Shown here: positions 38,499-50,044 of the stretch, one piece after another
Numbering within the stretch: the first letter of the stretch is position 1
Layout of the letters: every line of letters begins with the position of its first letter
From: Pterois miles
Lineage: Eukaryota > Chordata > Actinopteri > Perciformes > Scorpaenidae
DNA length: 64,000 bases
Assembly: GCA_947000775.1 (NCBI GenBank)
Contig: CAMQGK010000637.1
Span: forward strand, 11,511,501-11,575,500
Direction: 5' to 3'
The notes under the pieces: generated by a model
What the model was told of the DNA's origin: nothing
Databases searched by the model: none
Seen by the model: only the letters and a program-made list of their open reading frames with translations
Program-made: the position numbers and the translations under genes

Positions 38499-39299
38499 TG
38501 TTGTACCTTTTGTAAAAAGTTTTCTAACAAGACCTTGAATAATACTAAAAACAAAGCGAACAAATTTCTGTTTTGTTATTTTGCAGACATTCTCAGATGT
38601 GAACGAGATAAACAGCTTAGTCTGATCATTTGTCCTTGGCACTACAGTGGGCAGAAATGAATGATGAATAAAATACAATAAAGGATTGCAGCATCTGGTA
38701 GGTAACACATGACTTTTAAAGGTTATCCTTTCTTTTTCAGGAGGCTGTAAATTGAAACTTCCTCTAGAGAGCTGTGATCTGATTGTTTCCTTTGGTGTGA
38801 CTGGTTCTGCTTTTCTCCCTCGAAGGGTTCAGTGCCATGGCTGTGTTAGATCATAAAATACACAATCAGATGTGGATATTCACCATTTTGGAAGATGTTT
38901 CAGCTATTTGAGCCAATGTAAGAATGGTTATGGCTGTTTGGCATGAAGGTGAATGTACCCATTATTCTCGGTCTGCTTATTATTTGCACTTGCTGATTCT
39001 GAATAAGAGGCAGGAGAGTATATTCATAGTACCTCACCCCAGGCTACATGGTCACACTGATGGTAAAACTACACCATAATACCCTTCAATATTGGCAGAG
39101 CAAAGAACACAAAAGAAAGTATTTACGTTCTTGTGATATACAGCTGTAGAGGCAAGTCAAAACAGCATGCAGTCACACCTGCTGTGGAACAAATTTCTTC
39201 ATGATTCAACCTGTGTGTTATGTAAGACTAGAACAGTTTGTCCTTCACACCACCCTTTGTGTTTGAAGCTTCTGCTTGAATGATGTGTGCTCATAGATA

Positions 39300-39301
<2 letters not shown>

Positions 39302-39370
<69 letters not shown>
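39302..39370. repeat. (TA)n microsatellite
   Basis: About 34 uninterrupted TA units, 220 bp before the complete family A SINE. Confidence 0.98.
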
Positions 39371-39377
<7 letters not shown>

Positions 39378-39593
39378 ATGGCTAGAGCATCTCACTGAGA
39401 GCTGAGGTGGTTTCGCTGAGGGCAGTGCCACTGGCATACCCATATTCTCGCCCTGTCCTGCTGCTGTACTGCTCAGATCATGTTTGAGGGCTGTGGGGCA
39501 ACATAACCTGATACTACCCTCTGGAGATTTTCAGCCATGTGTAGAAGGTTTAACCCCATCTGGTGGAAATTACATTTATATAGTACTAAACTG

Positions 39594-39931
39594 GGTTGCA
39601 CGGTGGTGCAGTGGTCAGCACTGTTGCAAGAGGGTCACAAGTTCAAATCCAGCTTGGGGCTCCTGTGTGGAGTTTGTATGTTCTACCTGTGTGTGTGGTT
39701 TTTTTTTCCAGGTTCTCCAGCTTCCTCCCACAGTCCAAAGACATGCAGGTTAACTGTTGACTCTAAATTACCCGTAGGTGTGAATGTGAGCGTGAATGGT
39801 TGTCTGTCTCTATGTGCCCTGAAATGGACTGGCGACCTGTCCAGGGTGTACCCAGGTTCACCCAATGCCAGCTGGGATCAGCTCCAGCCCAGCCGCGACT
39901 CCTAACGGGAAAAGCGGTTGTAGATGGATGG
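39594..39931 (+). mobile_element. tRNA-derived SINE, family A, complete with 14-bp target duplication
   Basis: Flanked by perfect copies of atagtactaaactg at 39580-39593 and 39932-39945. It opens with a tRNA-like head, a box-A-like tggtgcagtgg at 39604-39614 and a box-B-like agttcaaatcc at 39640-39650. The body is shared with 3082-3369 and 43957-44296 (tcctcccacagtccaaagac, tggactggcgacctgtccag), ending in gatggatgg. The exact duplication dates it as one of the younger insertions in the window. Parts of its body give spurious open frames that should not be read as genes. Confidence 0.92.
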
Positions 39932-40309
39932 ATAGTACTAAACTGTTTTCACAACTACATTGTGGTGACAAATGTAATCGCTGCATGGATTGTGTTCACA
40001 GACATTTATCAACCGCACCAAAATTGCATTGGGAAAAAAATTGATTCACCTACTGTATCTATCATGATTTTCCTTTTTTTATGATTTTGAAATTATTTTT
40101 TTAAATGCCTGAATCAATATATTTTCTTCATTTGAGTCTATACAGAGGTAGAAGGAGGTTATTGTTGTAGTCTGAGTAATGTGACGTCACATCAGTTCGG
40201 TATCCGTCAACCAAAACAAACCTCAGCTGGCCACAATGAGGAAGTACAAAGTATAAAAACACTTTAGGTCATACATCACCAGGAAAAGCAGAGCGAGACA
40301 CTGCTGCTA

Positions 40310-40803
40310 AAGCTGCATACTAACTCTGTCATGGACAGGATATCGTATTGCGGTAATGTGCGGTCAAGCCAGCCACCACTGTACTCTACAATTGTATAGA
40401 ACCCACATATCCACTTTATGTACTCATATACTGACAATCAAATGGAACTGGACCTGGATGTATAAAAGTATGGGAAATGTCTTTATTCTTTGATTTTTGG
40501 ATTTCTAGGAAAAATATAAATAACGCCTGACAATGACAATAAATTTGACTCCAGGACATCTCTGACAACATATAGCACATACTGAAAATCAAACATTTTA
40601 TGTATTAATTCAGATATTTTTCAAATTAAATGTTCCTAGTATGTATGATTCAACTTTTTCCCATGGTTTAGTGTTACACAAATAAATCCTAATAATGAAT
40701 CGCAATATCTGCAGAATCGCAGTACTTAAAAATTGCAATACATATTGAATCCGCACCAAGGTATCATGATGGTATTGAATCAGGAGATAAGTGTATTGTC
40801 CCA
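40310..40803 (-). repeat. Dispersed transposon-like repeat, copy 2 of 3
   Basis: Inverse copy. The gggttgggacaatacact start is at 40787-40803 and reads leftwards through the ccatgggaaaaagttgaatc and agagatgtcctggagtcaaat blocks to the tccatgacagagtta block near 40322-40340. It is shortened relative to 35197-35905. Confidence 0.75.
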
Positions 40804-41388
40804 ACCCAAAGTTGCGAGACGGTGGTCAGGTTTAGGCAACAAAAGCACATTGGTTAAGGTTAGGAAAGACTGTGGCTTTAGTTCAAGGAATAGTCCACCT
40901 CAAACAATATTAATTGTAAATAGTACTCACCTCCCTACGCTCTCTATGGTTCCAGAAAAAGTTTCTATTAAATGTTGTTAAGGAGGCTGGAGCAACCCAA
41001 ACAATGAAAGCATATCATTGCACACAGACCTCAATGGAGTCCAAACAAAAGACAGCAAAAAAGATTTCTTAAAATATCTGTGAAACTTTATCCAAGTGTC
41101 TATTTGTGTGCTCATGGAAATACAATTTTTTGCTTAACTATTGCTAAACAAAGTATTTCCAGATTATCCTCAAGTGATATGCAACAACACCAGAGACGTC
41201 CGGCTAACTTCTGGTTTAGCCCTCTGCAATCTTGTGCATCCATTGGGCCGATAGAGCAGGCGCAGTCGCGCTTCCTTTAACTCCGCCTCCCAGCCCGTGG
41301 TCCAGCCTCTCGGTCTGGGTCTCATTCACATGAACGGTAAAAGGAAAATAACTCTGGATTTGGCTATTAGTGTATTTTACAACTCTTA

Positions 41389-41701
41389 GAGCCTTGGGAA
41401 CCGGAGGGTCCCGGTTCAAGTCCCGCCATGGACCAAGAACTGAGTGTGAACTGGTAGCTGGAGAGGTGCCAGTTTACCTCTTGGGCACTGCCGAGGTGCC
41501 CCTGAGCAAGGCACCAAACCCCCAACTGCTCGGGGCGCTTGTCAGGAGCAGCCCCCTCACTCTGACATCTCTCCATTGTTGCATGTTTGTGCATGTGTGT
41601 GTTCGGGTCTGCATGTACCGTGTATAAGTTAACAACAGAGTGAAAAAATTGAATTTCCCCTCGTGGGACTAATAAAGGACTATCTTCTTCTTCTTCTTCT
41701 T
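41389..41701 (+). mobile_element. tRNA-derived SINE, family B, 5'-truncated
   Basis: Starts just before ttgggaaccggagggtc, so the box A is missing, but box B (ggttcaagtcc) is intact at 41413-41423. The body agrees with 10535-10864 and the tail is gggactaataaagg plus (CTT)n at 41684-41701. It inserted into a repeat (ggctattagtgtattttacaac) that is also found inside the hAT element near 38110. Confidence 0.85.
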
Positions 41702-43014
41702 CAGCAGCAGTTTGACACTAGTCAGCAGGTAGGATAGTTGAGTCAGTGACGGAGTTAGAGGAGATGGAGATGTCAGTAAAAAGAATAGTTCATTTTGAAG
41801 GACTCACTCATGACTGGCACATCACTATTACTCATTGCTGTGAGTGCTTAAACCATTGAAAAACATAAAAAGTCACTTTGTGCAGATAGAATATTGTTTT
41901 TCAAGAATGGACGTGTTGTCGGAAAACAAATGAAATACGTTGTCAGTAAACATGAACATTTTTGCGTCCCTGCCAGATAAGTTAATTAACATTCCCTCAT
42001 TATGTTAGCAGAAACCTTGCTGTTGCATATTAGTTGTATAAACATATTTTCTTGGAGACATGGTTGATAACATTATATATATCGTCTCTGTGCACTCTGT
42101 AGCCCTGTTTTGTAATACACTTCATGGTCACAGTGGTTGTCAATAAACTTTTCCTCAGGAGCAGCTTGCAACATGTTCCACTCTTTGATTTCACATCTTA
42201 AAATACAAAACTATACCAGCCTGAAATTGTTTGTTGAGATACAATCAGACATCCCCGCTGTTGCCTTCCTCTCTCATAAACTTTTATCATTACCATGATT
42301 TACCTGAATGAGGAGAAGAAGAGAGAGTGATGGTTGTTTATTATGCAGTGTCTCAAGTGGAGGGCAGCGAGGAGAGATGATGCACAGCATAGCGAGAGAT
42401 AAACACAGGAGATGCAGAGGGAGATTGACGAGTGAAATCAGCAGCGTGATTAATGTGACAACCTTTAAGAAAAGGTTATGGATCCGGAGGGAACACTAAT
42501 GTCTAACACTTATGTAGGACATGGAGGAGAAGCAGAGTGGAGAAAAGGTCAAGAGTCAAGTGAGGTGCAAAATTACAGGAATACTCCATTCTCGAGGCGT
42601 ACTGTGCTCTGTGCTCCTAGAAACTGTTCATCTCAGCCTTTGGTATATTTTCCCTCTTTAGTGATGATACTGAATGTTGAATGTATGAACTATAATTCAT
42701 TTAAATAACATTCAGTCATAATATGTTGGTACCAGTGTAACATATAATACTATTCAGTATACTAACTAGTGCAGCAGCCCTGGAAATGTAAGTTAATGAT
42801 AGCAGCATTTAACGGTGATAGTTGTGAAGGTGGGCTTGTTTAACATAGAAGGATGACAGTTTTTCTCTTTAAAGCCTCTGAAAATGTATGAAGACATAAG
42901 TGCTCCTGTATAACATTAAATATTTACTACTAAAATTGTAATATTCAAGATTAAAGTGTGAGAGAAAAAACAGCCTAACGTATTTTGTTTAGCCTTTGTT
43001 TTGCTAATATAGAC
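41702..43014. other. Intronic DNA without recognised features
   Basis: No repeat family or exon recognised. A purine-rich stretch at 42309-42430 gives short open frames without motifs. Confidence 0.4.
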
Positions 43015-43470
43015 TACCAAGGGGGCGTCACCCATTGGTTTGTGGACTAGTATTTTGAAGCCTCAAGTTCAGCATTTTTGCCATCACCGTCTTGGTTTTG
43101 GCCGTCGCCATTTTGTTTTTTTGCAACCAGAAGTGAAACAAGAGGGTGGAGATGAGTGCAACCGAAGATGAAAACACAGACAACTCCCAAACAGTCAATC
43201 ACATGGTAGCCACGCCCTAAAACGTATCCTGCTTTTTGGTCTATTTGACTCTAAATGGGGCCTTATTTTACCAAATGAACATCATGCTGTATTGAAGAAG
43301 ACTTGAAACTAGTGATTGAGACCATAAACTCATGTTTCCAATGTTTACTGAGGTAATAAATCAAATGAGAAGTACGCTCATTTTCTCATAGACTTCTATA
43401 CAATCAGACTTTGTTTAAGGCACTTCCACACTGCCTTCACTTTTTCAAATTGCCCACTGGTTGACACGGA
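43015..43470 (+). repeat. Dispersed repeat with 'gccattttg' motif
   Basis: Includes tattttgaagcctcaagttc, ttggccgtcgccattttg, tcatagacttctatacaatcagact and taaggcacttccacactg, which are landmarks of a repeat widespread in fish genomes. No open frame of interest. Confidence 0.5.
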
Positions 43471-43956
43471 CACTATGATAGCGGTGGATCAGTTCACGTT
43501 TTTCACATAGCTCAAAGAAATAGGATTTTTATTTCTGTAAGTCCACTTGAAAACTGCGTCAATCTCATCTATGCTTGTAACAATTTTTCTGTCGCTACAG
43601 TTGTTGCTAGCTTGCTATAGGGGAAGATGACGTCCCCGTGATTAATCATGGCTTCTGTCTGATCAGTTGACTGATTGTCTAATCAGTGGAAACAGCTGCC
43701 AACGAGTGAAAACGCCAACACTGAACAAATCAGAGATGTGGGCGGTGATTCAGAGGTCTGGGACCAGGAAAACTCAAAGCCTCACATTTGTCATCACATT
43801 TTTGATGCCTCTGATCCAACGACAGCTGTGGCCAGAGGCATTATACTGGATTTTTGGGTTACCCATCCATCTGTAGAAATGTCCACTTTGATTCAGGGAT
43901 GACCTGATTTGAATCCTGAATTCTAGTTGATTTAAATGTTGCTGAATCATGATAGA

Positions 43957-44296
43957 GGGCTGCATGTTGTTGCAGTTGTTAGCACTGTTGCCTCACAGCA
44001 AGAGGGCTTGGCACTCTTCTGTGTGGAGTTTGCATGTTCTCCCTGTGTAAGCGTGGGTTTTCTCCGGGTTCTCCTGCTTCCTCCCACAGTCCAAAGACAC
44101 GCAGGTTAACTGATGACTCTGAATTGCCGATAGATGTGAATGTGAGCATGAAAGGTTGTCTGTCTCTATGTGCCCTGCAATGGACTGGCGACCTGTCCAG
44201 GGTGCACCCTGCCGTCGCCCAATGCTAGGTGGGATCGCTCTGGGATCGCCCCGCCGCGACCCCTAACTGGAAAAGTGGTTGCAGATGGATGGATGG
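43957..44296 (+). mobile_element. tRNA-derived SINE, family A, copy with short target duplication
   Basis: Same body and gatggatggatgg end as 39594-39931. The flanks share aatcatga (43945-43952 and 44298-44305), a plausible shortened target duplication. The tRNA-like head (ttgttgcagttgttagcactg) is mutated and the box-B region is altered (cttggcactc), so it should not be transcribed well. Confidence 0.85.
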
Positions 44297-44520
44297 AAAT
44301 CATGACTGATGTATACCTATGTGTGAGACCTCTCTCCGACTTGAACTTGTCAAAGCAGTAAGACGAGCACAGGCAAAACAGCATGTGAAATACCCAAAAC
44401 TCTGTTTTAGCTGAAAACTGTGCTACCATGTAGGACTCCACTGCCCATAGTTAGAAATAGTATTGAGAACATTTGTTTTCCGTGTCTGTAATGATTCTTA
44501 ATTGAATTAATAGTGCAGTC

Positions 44521-44640
44521 CTGGGGCATTACGGTGGCTTAGTGGTGTAAGACGCATAACACAAAACTGTAATGTCTCTTGTTTGAACCTGGCCAGGGGA
44601 CCTCTGTTGCATGATATACCGCACAAATGGCATAAAAAAA
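44521..44640 (+). mobile_element. Fragment of a third tRNA-derived SINE family
   Basis: cattacggtggcttagtggtgtaagacgcat resembles a tRNA-like head with box A. tgtttgaacctggccagggg resembles box B and the following segment, then cctctgttgcatgatatacc and an A-run at 44634-44643. This arrangement is familiar from a common fish SINE family. Only the first about 120 bases are present. Confidence 0.6.
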
Positions 44641-45579
44641 AAATCTTTTAAAAGCAAGAAAAACAAAGTAATGTATAATGCTGAGTCTCCAAATGCCAGT
44701 GGGGAAATAAACAACAGAGTATACTGTAGGGAAAGCAGTTAGACTTTTAGCATAAATATAAAGAATAAACAGCAACAACAGAGCATAATTAAATAGACTT
44801 TAAAATCTATCACTCATCTGTAGTCCTTACTGCTTTCTTTGAATAGATGTGCAGAATATACTGTGTATGAATCAAAATGTGATTCATGTTATGTTGCACT
44901 CATGTAACTGCGATGTTAAATGTTATCCACAGTCACGCCTGTCTCTCTCAACTGACTGTTCTACTGTATAAAGGCAATAAGCCGAGAAAAAGACAGTAAA
45001 AGGTGTTTAAAAAAAATGTTTTTCTTAATGCTTCTGAGCTGCAGAGAAGCGATGGAGAGAGATCAAGGCTGTTACATTGTGAGGGTAAATCAGAGAAGTC
45101 AGCAGACTGTAAACAGGTCGAAGTTTTACACGATACAAAAGCAGCTGCTTCAAACTCCAACTCCACATACACACGAACAGAGTCTACCACACCACATCCC
45201 AACAACATCAGTCAGTCCCACTGTTGTACTGGGACATGGTCTGTCTTTACTTATTTACTGCTCACTGCGTTAGCCTTTGCTCTCAACAACTTTCTGCCCT
45301 GCTCACAGAAATATATTGTTTTGCTTTTCCCTATTGTCTAGCCCACCCGCGAGCACCTGCAACGATATCCAACTCCCACACATGAAAGTGTTGATGAGTG
45401 AATTCAGTTCATCTGCTTCCAAACGCCATGCACCCAGGCTGAAAGTACACTGTCCCTTATAGCAGCCTGCAATCAGGGAGAAGCAGTGGGCTGAAATGTG
45501 TCACTGAGGCTAATTATAGGCAATTAAAAGCAAGTTGTCTGTTGCTCTGACATTGGTTGAGGATAAAACTGTCCCTTCG

Positions 45580-46520
45580 TGGGTTTAGGGGCTGTTTTAG
45601 TGACGATATTCACAAGGAGCTGGCTGTTGTTTTTAGCCATAGAGGTGGCGTGGCTCTACATTGGACGAATCGTCATGAAATTTTGTACAGACATTCAAGG
45701 TCCCCAGAAGACAAACTGTCATGACTTTGGTGATCCCCAGATTTTTCCTCTATCGCTAGTGAAGCTACGTGCTGTGCCGAGGCTTCAGAGCGTATGTAGA
45801 GTAATCCAGGAAGTTTTCTGTGAAGCGCATATCGAGACATGTATCATTGTAGACAAATGTCATTGAAGAAGCCCGAAGCCAAACTACAGTTGAGAACATG
45901 TTATTCCTGAATAAAAATGAAAAATGTCTCCCATCTATCATTTTCCTATAGTTACACAAGCACACTCACTGCCCTCTGCCCGGTTAAATCACTGTCACAT
46001 ATCTGGAATATACAGTATCTGCCGCTTTTACACTCCAGTGGGTGGTTTCGTGTGCACATGAAACCCAGATGAAGCCTCGTGAAATTAACCCTTTTGTGAG
46101 CGAATTTGCTCGAGAGCTTCAGTGCTTCATGAAGCTTTCTATCGCCATCACAATCTATAGCCACCATTTTTCTTTTTCAGGGAAACGTCTTGACAGCTTT
46201 TGACTGGATTGCCATGAAATTTGGCACACACATTCACTTCCCTCTGGGAATGAATGCTGATGTTTCCATTGGCACCATCATCACATCAAGTTTTTATTTG
46301 TCCAGGCCTTTGATTCTAAAAAACAACAAAATTTATGACTTTCCCATTTTCTGTACTTTGTGTTTATGCTAATTAGCAACTTTTTAGCATTCTAAACACG
46401 CTAAACTAACATGTTGAAGATGGTAAACATCATACCTGCTAAATATCAGCGTCATCTTGTTTGTATTGTCCATATGAGCGTGTTAGCATGTTGACAGCAT
46501 TCAGCTCAAAACACTGCTGT
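45580..46520 (+). repeat. Two adjacent copies of a 'catgaaatttggtacagacattc' repeat
   Basis: 45668-45750 (gtcatgaaattttgtacagacattcaaggtccccag...gactttggtgatcccc) and 46185-46300 (attgccatgaaatttggcacacacattcacttccct) share a block that also appears at 26720-26830 (catggcaatccatcccgtag...aggtcaggggatcacc). This is an old interspersed repeat. The open frame across 45579-45866 is explained by it. Confidence 0.6.
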
Positions 46521-49500
46521 GCCATTGACTTTGTGTCCCAATTCCATACTACATACTAACTGTTTACAGTATATTATTATGTATAAATCATAGTATACTC
46601 TTTGTGTGGTTAGTGCTAGTAGTACAAAAGTAATCGACATAACTGTAAACTGTATTAACTAAACTATTAATGATGCAATTTGAACTGTGACTTCAGAAAG
46701 CTACAGCTTGTTAAATCTTAAGACAAGGTCACATGTGTGAATGCAAGCGATTGACAGTTGTCGATATTCGGTCGAAAGTTCACCAAAGTTGAACTTCACA
46801 TGAATTCAAAGATGTGAATTTACTTCACAACAAGAAGCGAATGTTTTTCTGGCCCATCGATCGCATAGAATGGCAGTTAATGGCATGTTGATTTTTGTGC
46901 ACGAGTGACTGTGCCTTAACAAAGAGACGGCAACATATTTTTCCAAAAATTCAATAGTTATCTTTCGCCTTCTGAGGAACTGTTTCATTACCATCCGTGA
47001 TTAGTTTAGATGCTTTCCAGCAGTAATTAACGCTTCCTTTTCCTTTGTGCATTGCATTGTGGGGGAATATAGTCTATCTACAGCACAATCAAAAGTTCCC
47101 ATGTTTTTAGGGTGTATACCAAACCCCCAGCAAGAGTGCCAGATCCCAACATGGTCAAAGTGGCCAGTGGTGGTACTGCAACTTTTGCATCTGTCACGTG
47201 ATGCCATCGGGTCCAAATCAACTTTTTCTCATAGACTTACATTGGAAAAGAGGTGTCTTTAAATCAGCAGATACTTTTTTTGAGGTGAATCAACTTCCCA
47301 GTACAAACATACAACTTTGTAACACAATAACTGCTGAATCTAGAGTTATTTCCTTCCTCTGTTTATGTCGATAGAGGCCCAGACTGTGACAACAGAGCAA
47401 GCCCTGATGTTGGGACCCTGTGACTGAGTCATGTGACAGAGCAGACGCTACGGTGCATATCGAATATTCACACTAAGGCCTAGTAAGACCTGGAGGACTC
47501 AGAAGATCTGGGTACTTTTCCAGACCTGGACTGACTTCATTACCACTAAGCAGCTTTCATAGGAATGAATGGAGCCCTGTATACAGTTCTCTTTTGGATA
47601 CTAACTGCTTTGTGTATAGTGTACTTTTCTGGCAGTTTTCCAGTGTGAACACACTAAAAACCTGCTGAAAATTAGTATGTAGTATTTAGTATTAGGGATG
47701 CACCAATTAGTATCGGACAATATTTGCCTTGTTGACTGCCATCGGTCTATTGGATGTCATTCACTGATGGCAGTGGCCAATGTTTATCTGTTGTGTTGCA
47801 TCAGCGCCAGCTAAATGTTGTGTTGGGTATTTGTGGCCGATTTCGGACAACAGTTACCAGCTGCTGATTCAGAGAAGAAGCCACTGGATAGACATGACTC
47901 TGGCGGCGTGTGCCATGTGCCGTGCACACATGTGATTTGTCTACAAATAAAAGTGAAAGTAAAAGCCAACAGTGTGAGGATTGCACTGTCTCAGAGAAAG
48001 ATCAATGACAAGATTGTTCGTTTTCAACAAAAAAAATAAGCAGTAAAACAATGGCTTACAAGATTTCTTAAAAACAATCACTGCTGTCTGAATGGAAATG
48101 AACCACCTGTGTGCATAATATGTCACTAGAAGCCGGTCAGTCCAGCGAGGGATGACACAGCACCCGGTACGTTACAGTGGGAACATCCTCCACGCTTTGC
48201 AGCAGTCCGTTCCCATAACAGGATCAGTGGAGCCGCCGTCAGGGCCGCCGCATCATAGTCCTACTATGGCCCAGACAGATGGAGCAGCGATGCCCAAGGC
48301 TGCGAGTGGAACTCCCATCCACTAGATATTCATTCGTGGATGGCATCGCTCTCTTGGATAGATAAAAAAATAAAAGTGAAAAATGCTGAAATGGGTCAAA
48401 TAAACTTGGGCGGCCGTTAATATATGAGCAAGTTAGTAAGAGTAGCAGATCAATTAAAGTCTATGTGAGAAAAACTGCTTTTACATACATTTAATTTATG
48501 TTTCACAAAACAAATGTTTGTTGTGCTGCTTAAGTACTGAAGCATTCTTCTTATGGAGAACATAGTTGTATAGCAGCTGAAAAGGCTTTTGAAGCAGTTA
48601 TTTTTTTAAATTTTTTTTTATTTTTTATTTTCATGTGAATGAAGGTTATATTAAATGTTTCACAAAGTTGTATGACTGAATTTGAGCTCATTCAAAAGCA
48701 GTGTAATGAAATGCTGAATGATTTTAAACAACAGCTTAAGAGGTTCTTTGTTTCCCTGGCACAAAAGGGAAATAAGTAACAGCACAAACAGTATTAACAA
48801 AACATCCGTATTGGCCAAATTGTTATTTTAAACACTTCAATGAAAGTGTAATATATTTAAATATCATATACTCTATATACTATAATATCACATCGCTTTC
48901 TCAGCCGTTGTTGTTCCAAATGTATCAGTCAAAAATAGCTTTCGTCCATGCTGTTTTTATCAAACTCTTTCCATATCCATGAACTACATAATTATACCAG
49001 CTTTCAGTGTTAGGCTTCAGTATGGTCTGTAGTAGCTGCGTCCTCCACTCCACTCATCATTCCCTGTTTTAGTTTCCATTTTTATTCATACTTTTGAATT
49101 CCTCTTCGATCTCTGCTCAATGGCCCCTGTTTACTTTGTGCTCCACTGAAGTCGGGCTGCTGGTGCTGCTGCTTTAAAGATGACTATTCTGGGGTGCAAT
49201 GAGTTGCAGTATGCCTCCTATCCATTATTGATCCATAATTAACAAGAGTTCAGCAGGGTTCTTGATTCCAACCAACCGCATAATTGTAGTGGGGTACAGG
49301 GGATCACCCCCCCACCCCAACCAATATTTGCACTGACCAGTCACCAAATGCCTCCAAAAGCTAAAAGAAAGCTTGTGACCCTTTAACCACTGCATGTTCG
49401 GTGTTCCTGTCAATTAGCAACAGTGAGCACAGCAGCTTTTCACAGCTTGCAAGCCAAAGCTTTTGGTTCTGTATCCTGCATGCACCATGTACCATCACAG

Positions 49501-49526
49501 CATTGCTTATGCACATGTTAAATAGT
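46521..49526. other. Intronic DNA with transposon remnants
   Basis: Besides the repeat at 47175-47585, 47697-48400 begins with agggatgcaccaattagtatcgg, a hAT-type terminus, and runs through a more GC-rich interior (48140-48330). It probably is a decayed hAT copy without a readable transposase. The rest is AT-rich and unremarkable. Confidence 0.45.
47175..47585 (+). repeat. Dispersed repeat, uninterrupted copy
   Basis: Relative of 10395-11035. tctcatagacttacattggaaaagaggtgtc and aggtgaatcaacttcccagt are followed about 200 bp later by gatctgggtacttttccag and gctttcataggaatgaatgg. No SINE is present here. Confidence 0.65.
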
Positions 49527-49985
49527 TGGGCTGGGATGATACACCTATCTTCTGATTTGATGCTATCACAATACTTGGGTGCCGATTTGATATGTTTTGT
49601 GATTATTAAGTGTTGCGATTGTACAAGTATTGCAGTTCAGTATTAGGGTTTATAGCTTTTTTTTAATGCTAGACCATGGGAAAAAAGTTGAATCATACAC
49701 TTCTAGGAAAATATCTAAATGAATACAATAAAAATGTTTGATATTCAGCATGTGTGTTGTCTGAGATGTCCTGAAGTCAAATATATCAGTCATTGTCAGG
49801 CATCATTTATTACATTTTTTTCCGGCAACCCAAATCTCAAAGAATAAAGGTATTTACTTCACAGATTAGTGATATTTTTGTTATGTCATGTTTTATACTT
49901 ATGGGGAATATAAACAAATCAGTCTTATGTTCATATGTTATTTTGTATGTAGTTCCCTTTGTTAGCGTCTTTTTTTGAAAACCCA
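49527..49985 (+). repeat. Dispersed transposon-like repeat, copy 3 of 3
   Basis: Starts gttgggctgggatgatacacct, then follows copy 1 through gctagaccatgggaaaaaag, gatgtcctgaagtcaaat and caaagaataaag. Homology ends near the gaaaacccaac at 49976, before the distal block retained by the other two copies. Confidence 0.75.
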
Positions 49986-50023
49986 ACATAGTCACATGTA
50001 TACTCCCACTAACTAACTAATAA

Positions 50024-50044
50024 CCCCCCCCCCCCCAAAAAAAA
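50024..50044. repeat. Poly-C then poly-A run
   Basis: Thirteen C followed by eight A. A polymerase-slippage hotspot and a likely site of length error in the assembly. Confidence 0.9.
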
